DNA of 64,000 nucleotides from Sphingomonas endophytica (GCF_014199415.1 NZ_JACIJN010000001.1:186001-250000); one strand, 5' to 3'; positions 51,447 through 62,350 are shown, counted from the first letter of the stretch. The notes: generated by a model not told the origin, from the letters alone. Translations and numbers: made by a program.

Positions 51447-52486
51447 CCGCACCGGGGCGACCCGGAACGGCGGCGCGCTGGCTGGTGACACCCGACCGGC
51501 TGAGCGGGATCGGGCGCGGCCCGGCGCGCATGGCGCTGGGCGGACTGCTGGTGGCGACGCTCGCCGCCGCCTTGCTGGTCCCTGCGGCGAGCACTCCGCC
51601 CGAATTTCTCCACGATGCGATCGTCGCCACGCTGCGGCACGGCGGCGATTTCTACGACGCGGCGCGCGACCTACTGCGGACCGAGTCCGATGCGCGTGCC
51701 GCACGGGCGCTGCCGTCGACGCTGGCGGTGGTCGCGGCCGCGTTGCCGGTGTGGGGGCTGACCGTCTTGGTTGCGGTGGGGCTGACGGGGTTGCTGTGGG
51801 TCGGGGGGTTGCGGCTCGGCGGGTTGCTGGCGCGCAGTGCCGGGGCGTTGCTGATCGTCAGTCTGCTCGCATTCGGGATCGTCGCGACCGCCGGTCTGTG
51901 GCTGGCCGCGCCCCATGCCGCGCTGGCAGCCTTGTGTTCCGCGATCGCGCTGGTGGCGCGGGCGCGCGGGCGCGTCATGGCCGCGGTGGCCATCGCCTGC
52001 GCCGCGGCGCTGATCGATCCGGCTGCGCTGGTGACGCTGGCCGCGATGGGGGCGCTGGCGCTGCTCGACGGCGACCGGCGCGAGCCGCTGCTGTGGCTGG
52101 GCGGGTTCGGCGTCGCGGCGCTGGCGTTCGCGCTGCATCTGCAAGCGCTGGGTGCGACATCGCTCCCGGCAGCGCCGCTGGTGGCCGACGGCGCGCTCGC
52201 GCGGCTGATCGGTGCCGCCTTCCCCGATGTGCCCGCGACCATCGCGGCGCCGCTGCTGGTGCTCGCCGCGTTCGGCTGGGCGATCGTGGCCGATCCGCTC
52301 GGGCCGCGGGTGCTGGCGTTGCTGGTTGCAGGCGTCGCGCTCGACAATGTGCTAGGTGTGCGTTCGGCGACACTGGCGATGGCGCTGGTCGCGCCGGGGC
52401 TGGCACTCACGCCAGCGGCGTTCGCGACCCTGTGGCGCGCGGCGTTCGACCGGCGGCGCATAACGGTGACGAGGGTGGTGCGATGA
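51440..52486 (+). CDS. Hypothetical multi-spanning membrane protein
   Basis: The 348-residue protein has about nine hydrophobic segments and a short basic N-terminus (GRPGTAARWLVTPDRLSG). After TM1 comes a soluble stretch STPPEFLHDAIVATLRHGGD followed by FYDAARDLLRTESDARA, which resembles the first periplasmic loop of glycosyltransferase-type (GT-C) membrane enzymes. A clear acidic catalytic pair is not seen. Its start overlaps ubiB and its stop overlaps coaBC (ATGA), so it belongs to the ubiquinone-CoA-dUTP operon. I do not assign a function. Confidence 0.75.
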   Translation: MVAAPGRPGTAARWLVTPDRLSGIGRGPARMALGGLLVATLAAALLVPAASTPPEFLHDAIVATLRHGGDFYDAARDLLRTESDARAARALPSTLAVVAAALPVWGLTVLVAVGLTGLLWVGGLRLGGLLARSAGALLIVSLLAFGIVATAGLWLAAPHAALAALCSAIALVARARGRVMAAVAIACAAALIDPAALVTLAAMGALALLDGDRREPLLWLGGFGVAALAFALHLQALGATSLPAAPLVADGALARLIGAAFPDVPATIAAPLLVLAAFGWAIVADPLGPRVLALLVAGVALDNVLGVRSATLAMALVAPGLALTPAAFATLWRAAFDRRRITVTRVVR

Positions 52487-53661
52487 GCCGGATCCTGCTG
52501 ATCGTCGGTGGCGGGATCGCCGCCTATAAGGCATGCGAATTGATCCGCGCGCTGCGTGGCGCCGGGCATGAGGTGCGCTGCGTGCTTACCGATGGCGGCG
52601 CGCATTTCGTCACCGCGATGACGCTGGCGGCGCTCAGCGAGAACAAGGTCCATACGACGCTCTGGGACCTGAAGGACGAGGCCGAGATGGGGCATATCCG
52701 GCTGAGCCGCGAGGCCGATCTGGTCGTGGTCTGCCCCGCGACCGCCGATCTGCTCGCGCGGATGGCGGCGGGGCTCGCCGACGATCTCGCCACGACCCTG
52801 TTGCTCGCCACCGACAAGCCGGTGCTGGTCGCGCCCGCGATGAACGTCCGCATGTGGCTGCACCCGGCGACGCAGCGCAACGTCGCGCGACTGCGGAGTG
52901 ACGGCGTGACGGTGCTCGACCCCGACGATGGCGCGATGGCGTGCGGCGAAGTCGGCCCGGGCCGCCTGCCCGACGTGTCGGCGATCGTCGCACGAATCAC
53001 CGCGGCGCTCACCCCCGTGCCGCGATCGCTGGAGGGACGACATGTGGTCGTCACCGCCGGGCCGACGCACGAGCCGATCGATCCGGTCCGCTACATCGCG
53101 AACCGCTCGTCGGGGAAGCAGGGCTTTGCGATCGCCGCGGCGCTGGCGCGGCGCGGTGGGCGCGTGACGCTGATCGCCGGTCCGGTCGATCTTCCCACAC
53201 CCGCGAACGTCGTCCGCCAGGATGTTCAAACAGCGTCGGAAATGGCCAAGGCCGTCGAAGCGGCACTGCCCGCCGACGCCGCGGTGATGGTCGCGGCCGT
53301 CGCCGACTGGCGTGCGGCAGACATCAGCGCGCAGAAGCTCAAGAAGGGCGATGACGCCCCCGCCCCGCTGCGGCTCGCGCGCAACGTGGACATTCTCGCC
53401 ACGCTGGCGCATGATCGACGCCGGCCGCGATTGCTGATCGGGTTCGCGGCCGAGACCGAGCAGGTGCTCGACCATGCGCAGGCCAAGCGGCGGCGCAAGG
53501 GTGCCGACTGGATCGTCGCCAACGACGTATCCGGCGACGTGATGGGCGGCGATAGCAACACCGTACACCTCATCACCGCCGATGACATTGAAAGCTGGGA
53601 AAGCCTTGCGAAAATCGCCGTAGCCGAACGACTTGCCGACAGGATTGCCGATGCGCTCTGA
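52483..53661 (+). CDS. coaBC: Bifunctional phosphopantothenoylcysteine decarboxylase / phosphopantothenate--cysteine ligase
   Basis: CoaBC performs two steps of coenzyme A synthesis. The FMN-binding CoaC half has [38 protein letters not shown] (active His) and APAMNVRMW, with the cysteine in [10 protein letters not shown]. The CoaB half starts near residue 186 with [20 protein letters not shown], then [15 protein letters not shown] and ADWRAADI. 392 residues is typical. ATG overlaps the stop of the membrane protein gene; the end overlaps dut by 11 bases. Confidence 0.96.
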   Translation: MSRILLIVGGGIAAYKACELIRALRGAGHEVRCVLTDGGAHFVTAMTLAALSENKVHTTLWDLKDEAEMGHIRLSREADLVVVCPATADLLARMAAGLADDLATTLLLATDKPVLVAPAMNVRMWLHPATQRNVARLRSDGVTVLDPDDGAMACGEVGPGRLPDVSAIVARITAALTPVPRSLEGRHVVVTAGPTHEPIDPVRYIANRSSGKQGFAIAAALARRGGRVTLIAGPVDLPTPANVVRQDVQTASEMAKAVEAALPADAAVMVAAVADWRAADISAQKLKKGDDAPAPLRLARNVDILATLAHDRRRPRLLIGFAAETEQVLDHAQAKRRRKGADWIVANDVSGDVMGGDSNTVHLITADDIESWESLAKIAVAERLADRIADAL

Positions 53662-54100
53662 ACCGATCAGGATCGCGCTGCGCCGCTTGCCGCATGGCGA
53701 GGGACTGCCGCTTCCCGCTTATGCCACGACGGGCGCCGCCGGAATGGACGTGGTCGCTGCCGAGGATGTGACGCTTGCGCCCGGTGCGCGGGCGGCGGTC
53801 GCGACCGGATACGCGATCGCGATCCCGAACGGCTTCGAAGTGCAGGTGCGACCACGCTCCGGGCTGGCGTTGAAGCACGGCATCACCTGCCTCAACACGC
53901 CGGGCACGATCGACGCCGATTACCGCGGCGAGGTGAAGGTGATTCTCGCCAACCTCGGCACCGAACCCTTTGCGGTCCGCCGTGGCGAACGGATCGCGCA
54001 GCTCGTTCCGGCCGCCGTCACCGCGGCGGCGATCGTCGAGGTCGATACGCTTGACGACACCGAGCGCGGAAGCGGCGGGTTCGGGTCGACGGGGCAATGA
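53651..54100 (+). CDS. dut: dUTP diphosphatase
   Basis: Dut hydrolyses dUTP to dUMP, keeping uracil out of DNA. The five trimeric-dUTPase motifs are present in 149 residues: [41 protein letters not shown] and [10 protein letters not shown]. The ATG at 53651 lies inside the end of coaBC. Its stop overlaps the next gene (ATGA). The coaBC-dut pairing is widespread. Confidence 0.97.
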   Translation: MRSEPIRIALRRLPHGEGLPLPAYATTGAAGMDVVAAEDVTLAPGARAAVATGYAIAIPNGFEVQVRPRSGLALKHGITCLNTPGTIDADYRGEVKVILANLGTEPFAVRRGERIAQLVPAAVTAAAIVEVDTLDDTERGSGGFGSTGQ

Positions 54101-54459
54101 TCCTCGCCGCGCTCCTGCTGTTCGGACAAGCGCCGTCGCTCAATCCCCCGACCGACTGGACGCCGCTGCCGCGTCTACAGCTCGGCCTTGCCGCCGCACC
54201 GCCGGTGCAGCTGACCGAGTTCGTCCGGCGCGAGGTGGCGGCGGAGCGCTGCGCGCTGTCGCCGACGGAGCGGATGCTCGACCTCGTGGTGCTCGTCACC
54301 CAAGGCGGACAGGTGCGGCGGATCGTGCCGCGCGCGATCGGCTGCCCCTCGATCGAGCAATTCGCCGCCGGGATCGTGCTACGCGCCGCGCGCGACAAGA
54401 CGCGGCCTGGTTCCATCGACACCTGGTACGTCACGACCGTCGCGCTGACATCGCCGTGA
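54097..54459 (+). CDS. Small exported hypothetical protein
   Basis: The 120 residues begin with a hydrophobic leader ([14 protein letters not shown]), followed by a compact domain. [40 protein letters not shown] and [20 protein letters not shown] are readable. Two cysteines could pair in the periplasm. The [12 protein letters not shown] segment resembles the strands of TonB-C-like domains, which is only a suggestion. It is translationally coupled to dut before it and to the ThiF-like gene after it. Confidence 0.75.
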   Translation: MILAALLLFGQAPSLNPPTDWTPLPRLQLGLAAAPPVQLTEFVRREVAAERCALSPTERMLDLVVLVTQGGQVRRIVPRAIGCPSIEQFAAGIVLRAARDKTRPGSIDTWYVTTVALTSP

Positions 54460-55220
54460 TGCTCGGCACCGACGAACTCGCGCGCTACGCGCGGCACATC
54501 GTTCTGCAGGAGATCGGCGGCACCGGGCAGTTGCGGCTGGCGCGGGCGCAGGTGCTGGTGGTCGGCGCGGGCGGGATCGGCTCGCCGGTGATCCAGTATC
54601 TGGCGGCGGCCGGGATCGGCCAGCTGACGATCGTCGACGACGATCGCGTCGATCTCAGCAACCTGCAACGCCAGACGTTGTTCGCCACCACCGATGTCGG
54701 TCGCCCCAAGGCCGAACTGGCTGCCGCGGCGGTGACGCGGCTCAACCCGCATGTCACCGCGCGCGCGGTCGTCACCCGCGTCAGCGCCGAGACCGTCGGC
54801 GCGTTGCTGGAGGACGCTCCGACCGTGATCGTCGACGGCTGCGACAATTTCGACACGCGGCTGTTGGTGGCCGATGCAGCACTGGCGCGCCGTATTCCGC
54901 TCGTCTCGGCGGCGGTGGGGCGGTTCGAGGGGCAGCTCGGCGTGTATCGCGGCTGGGAGCCGGACAAGCCCTGTTATCGCTGCTTCGTCGGCGATGCGCC
55001 CGCGCGCGACGCGCTGACCTGCGCCGAGGAAGGCGTGCTCGGCCCGGTGACCGGGATCGTCGGCAGCATGGCGGCGCTGGAGGCGATCCGGCAGATCGTG
55101 CCGTTCGGCGACGACAGCGCCGGACGGCTGATGCTGCTCGACTTCCTGTCGCTGCGCTTTCGCACGCTGGCGCTGCCGCCCGATCCCGCGTGCCGCGCGT
55201 GCGGCACGACACGCGGGTAA
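54459..55220 (+). CDS. HesA/MoeB/ThiF family adenylyltransferase
   Basis: This E1-like enzyme activates the C-terminus of a small sulfur carrier by adenylation. Its 253 residues include RYARHIVLQEIGGTGQLRL, ATP-binding LVVGAGGIGSPVIQYLAAAG, VDLSNLQRQTLF with the catalytic arginine, and DGCDNFDTR. The zinc pairs CYRC and CRAC are present. Neither moaD nor thiS is nearby, so MoeB and ThiF cannot be told apart. The start is the ATG at 54459 or the GTG just before it; both overlap the previous stop. Confidence 0.9.
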   Translation: MLGTDELARYARHIVLQEIGGTGQLRLARAQVLVVGAGGIGSPVIQYLAAAGIGQLTIVDDDRVDLSNLQRQTLFATTDVGRPKAELAAAAVTRLNPHVTARAVVTRVSAETVGALLEDAPTVIVDGCDNFDTRLLVADAALARRIPLVSAAVGRFEGQLGVYRGWEPDKPCYRCFVGDAPARDALTCAEEGVLGPVTGIVGSMAALEAIRQIVPFGDDSAGRLMLLDFLSLRFRTLALPPDPACRACGTTRG

Positions 55221-55223
55221 GGA

Positions 55224-56093
55224 TCAGACGAGCCGCGCTTCCGCGAAGCTGCGCACGGCCGGGCCGATGTCTGCCCGTGCCATCGCCAGCGCGAGATTGG
55301 CGGTGACGAAGCCGGTCTTGTCGCCGCAGTCGAACCGCTCCCCGTTGAAGGTGAAGCCGTGGAACGGCTGCTGCCCGATCAGCTTGGCCATCGCGTCGGT
55401 CAGCTGGATTTCGCCGCCCGCGCCCTTCTCCTTGGCGTCGAGGATCTTCATCACCTCGGGCTGGAGGATGTAGCGGCCCGGAATCATCAGGTTGGACGGG
55501 GCGCTGCCCTTGGCGGGCTTCTCGACCAGCGCGGTCACCTCGGTCAGCGCGCCGTCGCGCGCGCCCGGCGAGATGATGCCGTATTTGTCGGTCTCTTCGG
55601 GAGCGACCTCGAGCGCGCCGATGACGTTGCCGCCGACATTGTCATAGGCCTGCACCATCTGCGCCATGAAGTTCGGCGTGCCGACCATCAGCTCGTCGGG
55701 GAGCAGCACCGCGAACGGCTCGTCGCCGACGATGTCGCGCGCGCACCACACCGCATGGCCGAGCCCGAGCGGCTCCTGCTGGCGGACATAGACGGGCGAG
55801 CCCGGCTGCTGGCGGATGTTCTCGATCACCGACAGGCTCTTGCCGCGCGCTCGCATCGTCGTTTCGAGCTCGAACGAAATGTCGAAATGGTCTTCGAGCG
55901 CGCCCTTGCCGCGGCCGGTGACGAAGATGATCTGCTCGATCCCCGCCTCCAGCGCCTCCTCGACCGCATATTGGATCAGCGGCTTGTCGACGACCGTCAG
56001 CATCTCCTTGGGCATGGCCTTGGTGGCGGGGAGGAAACGGGTGCCGAGCCCCGCCACGGGGAAAATCGCCTTGCGTACCGGCTTGATGGTCAT
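55224..56093 (-). CDS. galU: UTP--glucose-1-phosphate uridylyltransferase
   Basis: GalU makes UDP-glucose for exopolysaccharide and LPS. The 289 residues contain the nucleotide-binding AGLGTRFLPATKAMPKEML, VVDKPLIQYAVEEA, GLGHAVWCARDIVGDEPFAV and GEIQLTDAMAKLI. AGGAGG lies before the ATG at 56093; the open frame extends upstream without conservation. It has its own promoter and converges on the ThiF-like gene with three bases between. Confidence 0.97.
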   Translation of the reverse strand: MTIKPVRKAIFPVAGLGTRFLPATKAMPKEMLTVVDKPLIQYAVEEALEAGIEQIIFVTGRGKGALEDHFDISFELETTMRARGKSLSVIENIRQQPGSPVYVRQQEPLGLGHAVWCARDIVGDEPFAVLLPDELMVGTPNFMAQMVQAYDNVGGNVIGALEVAPEETDKYGIISPGARDGALTEVTALVEKPAKGSAPSNLMIPGRYILQPEVMKILDAKEKGAGGEIQLTDAMAKLIGQQPFHGFTFNGERFDCGDKTGFVTANLALAMARADIGPAVRSFAEARLV

Positions 56094-56116
56094 TCGGTCC
56101 TCCTGTTGGCGCGGGC

Positions 56117-56145
56117 TCTCTACCGGCGGGCGGCAGGGTTCGCAA
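56117..56145 (-). promoter_or_regulatory. Candidate sigma70-type promoter of galU
   Basis: On the minus strand TTGCGA (56145-56140) and TAGAGA (56122-56117) are 17 bases apart. The start would lie about 17 bases before the galU ATG, leaving room for the AGGAGG. Confidence 0.6.
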
Positions 56146-56259
56146 TTCGTTAGCGTAACGGTCACCGTCCCGCACGATCGGCCGGCGCGTGCTTGCGATG
56201 ACGGGATGATCGGCCTAAGCACCGCCTCCAATCCGACATCGCTGGTCCTCGCCTTCTCC

Positions 56260-57018
56260 ATGCTCAAGAAGCTGCTTCGTTCGTCCCGTGTCGCCGTCGG
56301 CCCGGCCTATGCTCCTGCGCCGGGTAGCCGGATCTATGCCATCGGCGACATCCACGGTTGCCGCGCCGAGCTCGATCGATTGCTGGCGATGATCGATGCC
56401 GACGACGCGCAACGCGGCGCAGCCGAAACCAGCCTGATCTTCCTCGGCGACCTCGTCGACCGCGGCCCCGACTCGGCCGGAGTGATCGCGCGATTGATGC
56501 GGCTGGCGCAGGAACGGCCGCGGGTGCGCTTCCTCAAGGGCAATCACGAGGAGCTGTTCCTACATGCGCTCGGCGGCGCGAAGGACGCATTGCGCATGTT
56601 CTGCCGGGTCGGCGGGAAGGAGACGGTGCTGAGCTACGGAGTCAGCCGCGCCGAATATGATTCGCTCGACTATCCGCAGCTTGCCGAGCGGATGGATGCG
56701 CTGGTCCCGCCGGAGCATCGCGCCTTCCTCGAAGGCTTCGAGGACCTGATCGTCTCGGGCGACTATGCGTTCGTCCATGCCGGCGTCCGCCCCGACGTGC
56801 CGCTCGACGAGCAGAAGCCGAGCGACCTGCGCTGGATTCGCGACAGCTTCCTCGACCATCGCGGCGCCTTTCCGAAAATGATCGTCCATGGGCATACAAT
56901 CACCCCGGAGGTCGATCGCCGTCCCAACCGGATCGGCGTCGACACGGGCGCCTACGCCTCGGGGAAGCTGACCGCAATCGGCATCGAGGATTGTCAAACC
57001 TGGATCCTGAACACATGA
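56260..57018 (+). CDS. Metallophosphoesterase (PPP-type serine/threonine phosphatase-like)
   Basis: The 252-residue soluble enzyme shows all bimetal phosphatase motifs: AIGDIHGCRAELDRLL, FLGDLVDRGPDSAG, LKGNHEE, AFVHAGVRP and IVHGHT. This is the diadenosine tetraphosphatase/serine-threonine phosphatase type; the substrate is unknown. The N-terminus at 56260 begins MLKKLLRSS; an ATG 18 codons earlier is possible but not conserved-looking. It is divergent from galU. Confidence 0.9.
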   Translation: MLKKLLRSSRVAVGPAYAPAPGSRIYAIGDIHGCRAELDRLLAMIDADDAQRGAAETSLIFLGDLVDRGPDSAGVIARLMRLAQERPRVRFLKGNHEELFLHALGGAKDALRMFCRVGGKETVLSYGVSRAEYDSLDYPQLAERMDALVPPEHRAFLEGFEDLIVSGDYAFVHAGVRPDVPLDEQKPSDLRWIRDSFLDHRGAFPKMIVHGHTITPEVDRRPNRIGVDTGAYASGKLTAIGIEDCQTWILNT

Positions 57019-57038
57019 TGCATCGCGGCGATCCGCGC

Positions 57039-57066
57039 TTGCAATTTCCACTCGCGCAGCTATGAG
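57039..57066 (+). promoter_or_regulatory. Candidate promoter of the small membrane protein gene
   Basis: TTGCAA at 57039-57044 and TATGAG at 57061-57066 are 16 bases apart. The implied start is about 20 bases before the ATG at 57094, leaving the AAGGGAG in the leader. Confidence 0.5.
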
Positions 57067-57093
57067 ATGCCCTGCACGCAAAGGGAGTTCAAC

Positions 57094-57339
57094 ATGCGTA
57101 TTGCGAAGTACATGCTCGCTGCCGCCGCCGCCACGCTGGCGGTTGCTCCGGCGATGGCCGCGCCTGCCAACTCGGCAGCAAGCCTCTCGGTCGCCAAGTC
57201 GGTCCGCGCTTCGGCCCCGTCGGCCAAGAAGAACGAGCTCGCCGGTGGCGGCGTGATCGTTGCGGTTCTGGCAGCTGCGGCCGTCGTGGCCGGCATCGTT
57301 GTCGTCGCTGACGAAGACGATAGCTCGGACAGCAACTGA
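57094..57339 (+). CDS. Small exported/membrane hypothetical protein
   Basis: The 81 residues show a signal peptide (MRIAKYMLAAAAATLAVAPA, cleavage after AMAA). A Ser/Ala-rich middle follows, then a single hydrophobic helix (GGGVIVAVLAAAAVVAGIVV) and an acidic end DEDDSSDSN. AAGGGAG supports the ATG. It has its own candidate promoter and a strong terminator, so it is likely highly expressed. Similar short proteins occur in sphingomonads, but I know no function for them. Confidence 0.75.
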   Translation: MRIAKYMLAAAAATLAVAPAMAAPANSAASLSVAKSVRASAPSAKKNELAGGGVIVAVLAAAAVVAGIVVVADEDDSSDSN

Positions 57340-57363
57340 GCTGTTTTCTCCTTCGGGAGAAGG

Positions 57364-57392
57364 AATAGCGGCCCTTGGGCCGCTATTTTTTT
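57364..57392 (+). terminator. Rho-independent terminator
   Basis: AATAGCGGCCC-TTG-GGCCGCTATT is followed by a run of T. It lies 25 bases after the stop of the small membrane protein gene; a short CTCCTTC-GG-GAGAAGG hairpin precedes it. Confidence 0.92.
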
Positions 57393-57649
57393 GTCCGGCG
57401 TGCGTGGGCCGATTGGGCTGTGATTGCGTATGCAGCCTGCGGGGATGGCGGGGAACAAGCCGGCCCAGGGATCAGGTCTGGCGCGACGCCGGGTTCGTCG
57501 GCTGAATTGCACTGGAGCGAAGCGACCGTCTGTCCGTCATTGCACGGATCACGACGCAGACCAGCGACGGATCAAGACGCCGGGGATAACCTCGCCGCGC
57601 TGTGACGGCCGGGCGGGCCGCGCCGGTTGCGCAGGCCCGCAGAGATACT
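57393..57649. other. Intergenic region, no gene seen
   Basis: No credible coding frame was found. Around 57464-57485 a degenerate copy of the CCGGATCAGGTCCGG-type palindrome can be read (CCCAGGGATCAGGTCTGG). The rest shows no repeat or hairpin that I can support. Confidence 0.5.
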
Positions 57650-59452
<1,803 letters not shown>

Positions 59453-59456
59453 CGTC

Positions 59457-59876
59457 TCACTCTTTCCTGGTTGCACCACCGTCGAGCACACCGACGAATT
59501 CGGTCAGCTCGCTGATGGCGGCGTCGAGGTCGTGCTTCTGCTGCTCCAGCGCCGCGATCCGGTCGCGGCAGCGCTGGATCGCCACCGCGCGCTGCGTCTG
59601 GCGACCGTCGCCGAGATCGTAGAGGTCGATCATCTCGCGAATGTCGGCGAGGCTGAACCCGACGCGCTTGCCGCGCAGGATCCATGCCAGCCGCGCCCGG
59701 TCGCGATGCGAGTAGATGCGGACCAGCCCACGCCGCTCCGGCGCGATCAGCCCCTCGTCCTCGTAGAAACGCAGCGCGCGCGGCGTGACGCCGAACTCCG
59801 CCGACAGATCGGTGATCGTGAACGTTTCACGGTCAGGCCGTGGGGAAACGACGGCATAGGCAGCAGAAGCGCTCAT
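59457..59876 (-). CDS. MerR family regulator, LiuR-like
   Basis: The 139-residue regulator has an N-terminal winged helix (FTITDLSAEFGVTPRALRFY, then YEDEGLIAPERRG). RARLAWILRGKRVGFSLADI and a coiled-coil dimer helix (RCRDRIAALEQQKHDLDAAI) follow. It lacks the metal-binding cysteines of MerR. The sequence matches the LiuR type that controls branched-chain amino acid and acyl-CoA breakdown. The ATG at 59876 is chosen because the one at 59888 lies within the probable -10 box. A palindrome upstream suggests self-control. Confidence 0.88.
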   Translation of the reverse strand: MSASAAYAVVSPRPDRETFTITDLSAEFGVTPRALRFYEDEGLIAPERRGLVRIYSHRDRARLAWILRGKRVGFSLADIREMIDLYDLGDGRQTQRAVAIQRCRDRIAALEQQKHDLDAAISELTEFVGVLDGGATRKE

Positions 59877-59883
59877 GAGGCGA

Positions 59884-59912
59884 GACATACCTTCCCTTTA
59901 CGTGAACGTCAA
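59884..59912 (-). promoter_or_regulatory. Promoter with LiuR-type operator
   Basis: On the minus strand TTGACG (59912-59907), 17 bases and TATGTC (59889-59884) form a sigma70-type promoter. The palindrome TTGACGT-TC-ACGTAAA at 59912-59897 covers the -35 and much of the spacer. It matches my recollection of the LiuR operator (TTGACGTTnACGTCAA-like). Transcription would begin at or next to the ATG at 59876. Confidence 0.7.
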
Positions 59913-60394
59913 TCAGCGCAGAGCAACCGGCCATCGGCACCGCGCAACCGGGTCGCCTCGCCGCTCGCTTCGCTCAACCGGTGGAGGACGAGCGTGTCGA
60001 GCGTCGCGCGGCCCTGGCACGCACGCGCGCACGCCGGCGGGGTGCGCACCGGGAACAACAATCGGTCGCCGTTGCGGGATGCGGTGAAGCGGCAGCCGTC
60101 GCCGAGATCGATGGCGAGCGCGTCGCGCCCCTGTGCCGTGCCGTGCGCGACACAGCGCTGCCCCTCGCCGAAGTCGACGCTGACACCGATCCGATAGCGC
60201 GGTGCGGTGCCGGTCAGGCAGAGCCGATCCTCGCCGACCGCATAGATGCCGGTGGCATCGGCCCTATCGCCAACGATCCCGGCGGCGCGGGCGGCGGTCT
60301 CCAGCGCCTTGCCGGCCGCATCCTCATCGCGAACGTCGCGCGCGGGGGAACAGGCGGCCAGCAGGAGCGACAGCGCCACCGCCGCGCGCATCAT
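59909..60394 (-). CDS. Putative lipoprotein
   Basis: The 161 residues begin [17 protein letters not shown], a lipobox with the lipidated cysteine near position 15. The rest is a soluble domain with [40 protein letters not shown] and several cysteines likely paired ([12 protein letters not shown]). No family is recognised. Its start overlaps the hisI stop (ATGA), so it is translated with hisI, but a link to histidine synthesis is not evident. The last bases run into the LiuR-type operator region. Confidence 0.75.
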   Translation of the reverse strand: MMRAAVALSLLLAACSPARDVRDEDAAGKALETAARAAGIVGDRADATGIYAVGEDRLCLTGTAPRYRIGVSVDFGEGQRCVAHGTAQGRDALAIDLGDGCRFTASRNGDRLLFPVRTPPACARACQGRATLDTLVLHRLSEASGEATRLRGADGRLLCAD

Positions 60395-60756
60395 CCGTCG
60401 ACGCGCTCCAGCCCCGAGTCGGTCAGGCGTCGGTAGAAGCAACTCGGCGCGCCGGTGTGGCAGGCCGGTCCGGCGGGGTCGGCGACGATCCACAGCGCGT
60501 CCTGATCGCAGTCGACGCGCATCTCGACGACGCGCAGCACATTGCCCGAGGTCTCGCCCTTCTTCCAAAGCCGCCCGCGGCTGCGTGAAAAGAAGGTCGC
60601 CTCGCCGCTCGCGCGGGTCGCGGCGATGGCTTCCGCATTCATATGCGCCACCATCAGCACGCCGCCGCCCTCGCGATCGGTCACCACCGCCGTGACCAGC
60701 CCGGCGGCATCGAATCTGGGCAGGAAATCGCTGCCAATCTCTCGTGGATCGCTCAT
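60391..60756 (-). CDS. hisI: Phosphoribosyl-AMP cyclohydrolase
   Basis: HisI opens the adenine ring of PR-AMP in histidine synthesis. The 121 residues show [56 protein letters not shown] and [20 protein letters not shown], with the zinc and magnesium ligands in the Cys/Asp cluster. Only the cyclohydrolase is present; HisE must be elsewhere. The start at 60756 begins MSDPREIG; upstream frame is not conserved. It is divergent from purF. Confidence 0.95.
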   Translation of the reverse strand: MSDPREIGSDFLPRFDAAGLVTAVVTDREGGGVLMVAHMNAEAIAATRASGEATFFSRSRGRLWKKGETSGNVLRVVEMRVDCDQDALWIVADPAGPACHTGAPSCFYRRLTDSGLERVDG

Positions 60757-60887
60757 CTCGGCGCTGGCGTAGAACAGCGCGCGGCGCGTCACAACGCGCG
60801 ATATCGCCATCCGGTCCGCGGCGGTTGATGACATTCGCGCGACGGTCGCTATATGCAGCCCCGCACAACGCGAGCCTCCCACCGCTT

Positions 60888-62345
60888 ATGCTGACCACAC
60901 ATCCGTTCGACGACGACCATCTGCATGAGGAATGCGGCATCTTCGGTGCTTCGGGCTCGGAGGGCGCGGCCGCGCTCGTCGCGCTCGGCCTTCATGCGCT
61001 CCAGCACCGCGGCCAGGAGGCCGCGGGCATCACCAGCTTCGACGGCCATGTCTTCCACACGCATCGCGCGATGGGCCATGTCGCCGGCAACTTCGACCGC
61101 GACGACGTGATCCGCGCGCTGGCCGGCGATGTCGCGTGCGGGCACGTCCGCTATTCGACCACCGGCGAGACCGCGCTACGCAACGTCCAGCCGCTCTATG
61201 CCGAATTGCAGTCGGGCGGGTTCGCGATCGCGCACAACGGCAACATCTCGAACGCAATGCGGCTGCGGCGCGAGCTGGTGCGGCGCGGGTCGATCTTCCA
61301 GTCGACCTCCGACACCGAGACGATCATCCATCTCGTCGCGACCAGCCAGTATCGCACCCTGCTCGACAAGTTCATCGACGCGCTCAAGCAGGTCGAGGGC
61401 GCCTATGCGCTGATCGTGATGACCCCGGATGGCATGATCGCGTGCCGTGACCCGCTCGGCATCCGTCCGCTGGTGATGGGCAAGCTCGGCGAGACCTATA
61501 TCTTCGCCAGCGAGACGGTGGCGCTCGACGTGGTCGGGGCGACCTTCGAACGCTCGGTCGAGCCGGGCGAGCTGGTGATCGTCCAGAACGGCGAGTTGCG
61601 GTCGATCCGGCCGTTCGAGGAGGTCGCGCCGCGGCCGTGCATCTTCGAATGGGTGTATTTCTCGCGTCCCGATTCGATTGTCGACGATCATTCGATCTAT
61701 TCGGTGCGCAAGAACATCGGTGCGCAGCTCGCGATCGAGGCGCCGGTCGATGCCGATCTCGTCATCCCGGTGCCCGATTCGGGCGTGCCGGCGGCGATCG
61801 GTTACGCGCAGGAATCGGGCATCCCGTTCGAGCTGGGAATCATCCGCTCGCATTATGTCGGGCGCACCTTCATCCAGCCCGGCGACAAGGTCCGGCACCT
61901 CGGCGTCAAGCTGAAGCACAATGCCAATCGCGCGCTAATCCAGGGCAAGAAGGTCGTGCTGATCGACGATTCGATCGTGCGCGGCACCACCTCGCTCAAG
62001 ATCGTGCAGATGATGCGCGAGGCGGGCGCGGCGGAGGTCCATATGCGGATCGCCTCGCCCCCGACCCGGCACAGCTGCTTCTACGGCGTCGACACGCCCG
62101 AGCGTGCCAAGCTGCTCGCGGCGAAGCTGGATCTGGGTGGCATGACCGACTTCATCCATGCCGACAGCCTGTCGTTCGTGTCGATCGACGGGCTCTACAA
62201 GGCACTCGGCGAGGCGCAGCGGGCGGAAGGGCGGCCGCGCTATTGCGATGCGTGCTTTACCGGCGATTATCCGACGACGCTGACCGATCATGACGAATCG
62301 AGCGCGGTCGACCAGTTCGCGATGCTCGCCGAGCGGGTGAACTGA
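60888..62345 (+). CDS. purF: Amidophosphoribosyltransferase
   Basis: PurF makes phosphoribosylamine, the first step of purine synthesis. Its Ntn glutaminase domain starts at C16 in HEECGIFGASG after a 15-residue propeptide. HRGQEAAGI, HNGNISNAMRLR and CRDPLGIRPLVMG follow, then the PRPP loop VVLIDDSIVRGTTSLKI. A CxxC in RYCDACFTGDYP and the cysteine in HSCFYGVDTPERA suggest the Fe-S-containing Bacillus-like form. The 485 residues are complete. The SDR follows after five bases. Confidence 0.97.
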   Translation: MLTTHPFDDDHLHEECGIFGASGSEGAAALVALGLHALQHRGQEAAGITSFDGHVFHTHRAMGHVAGNFDRDDVIRALAGDVACGHVRYSTTGETALRNVQPLYAELQSGGFAIAHNGNISNAMRLRRELVRRGSIFQSTSDTETIIHLVATSQYRTLLDKFIDALKQVEGAYALIVMTPDGMIACRDPLGIRPLVMGKLGETYIFASETVALDVVGATFERSVEPGELVIVQNGELRSIRPFEEVAPRPCIFEWVYFSRPDSIVDDHSIYSVRKNIGAQLAIEAPVDADLVIPVPDSGVPAAIGYAQESGIPFELGIIRSHYVGRTFIQPGDKVRHLGVKLKHNANRALIQGKKVVLIDDSIVRGTTSLKIVQMMREAGAAEVHMRIASPPTRHSCFYGVDTPERAKLLAAKLDLGGMTDFIHADSLSFVSIDGLYKALGEAQRAEGRPRYCDACFTGDYPTTLTDHDESSAVDQFAMLAERVN

Positions 62346-62350
62346 CGCAC

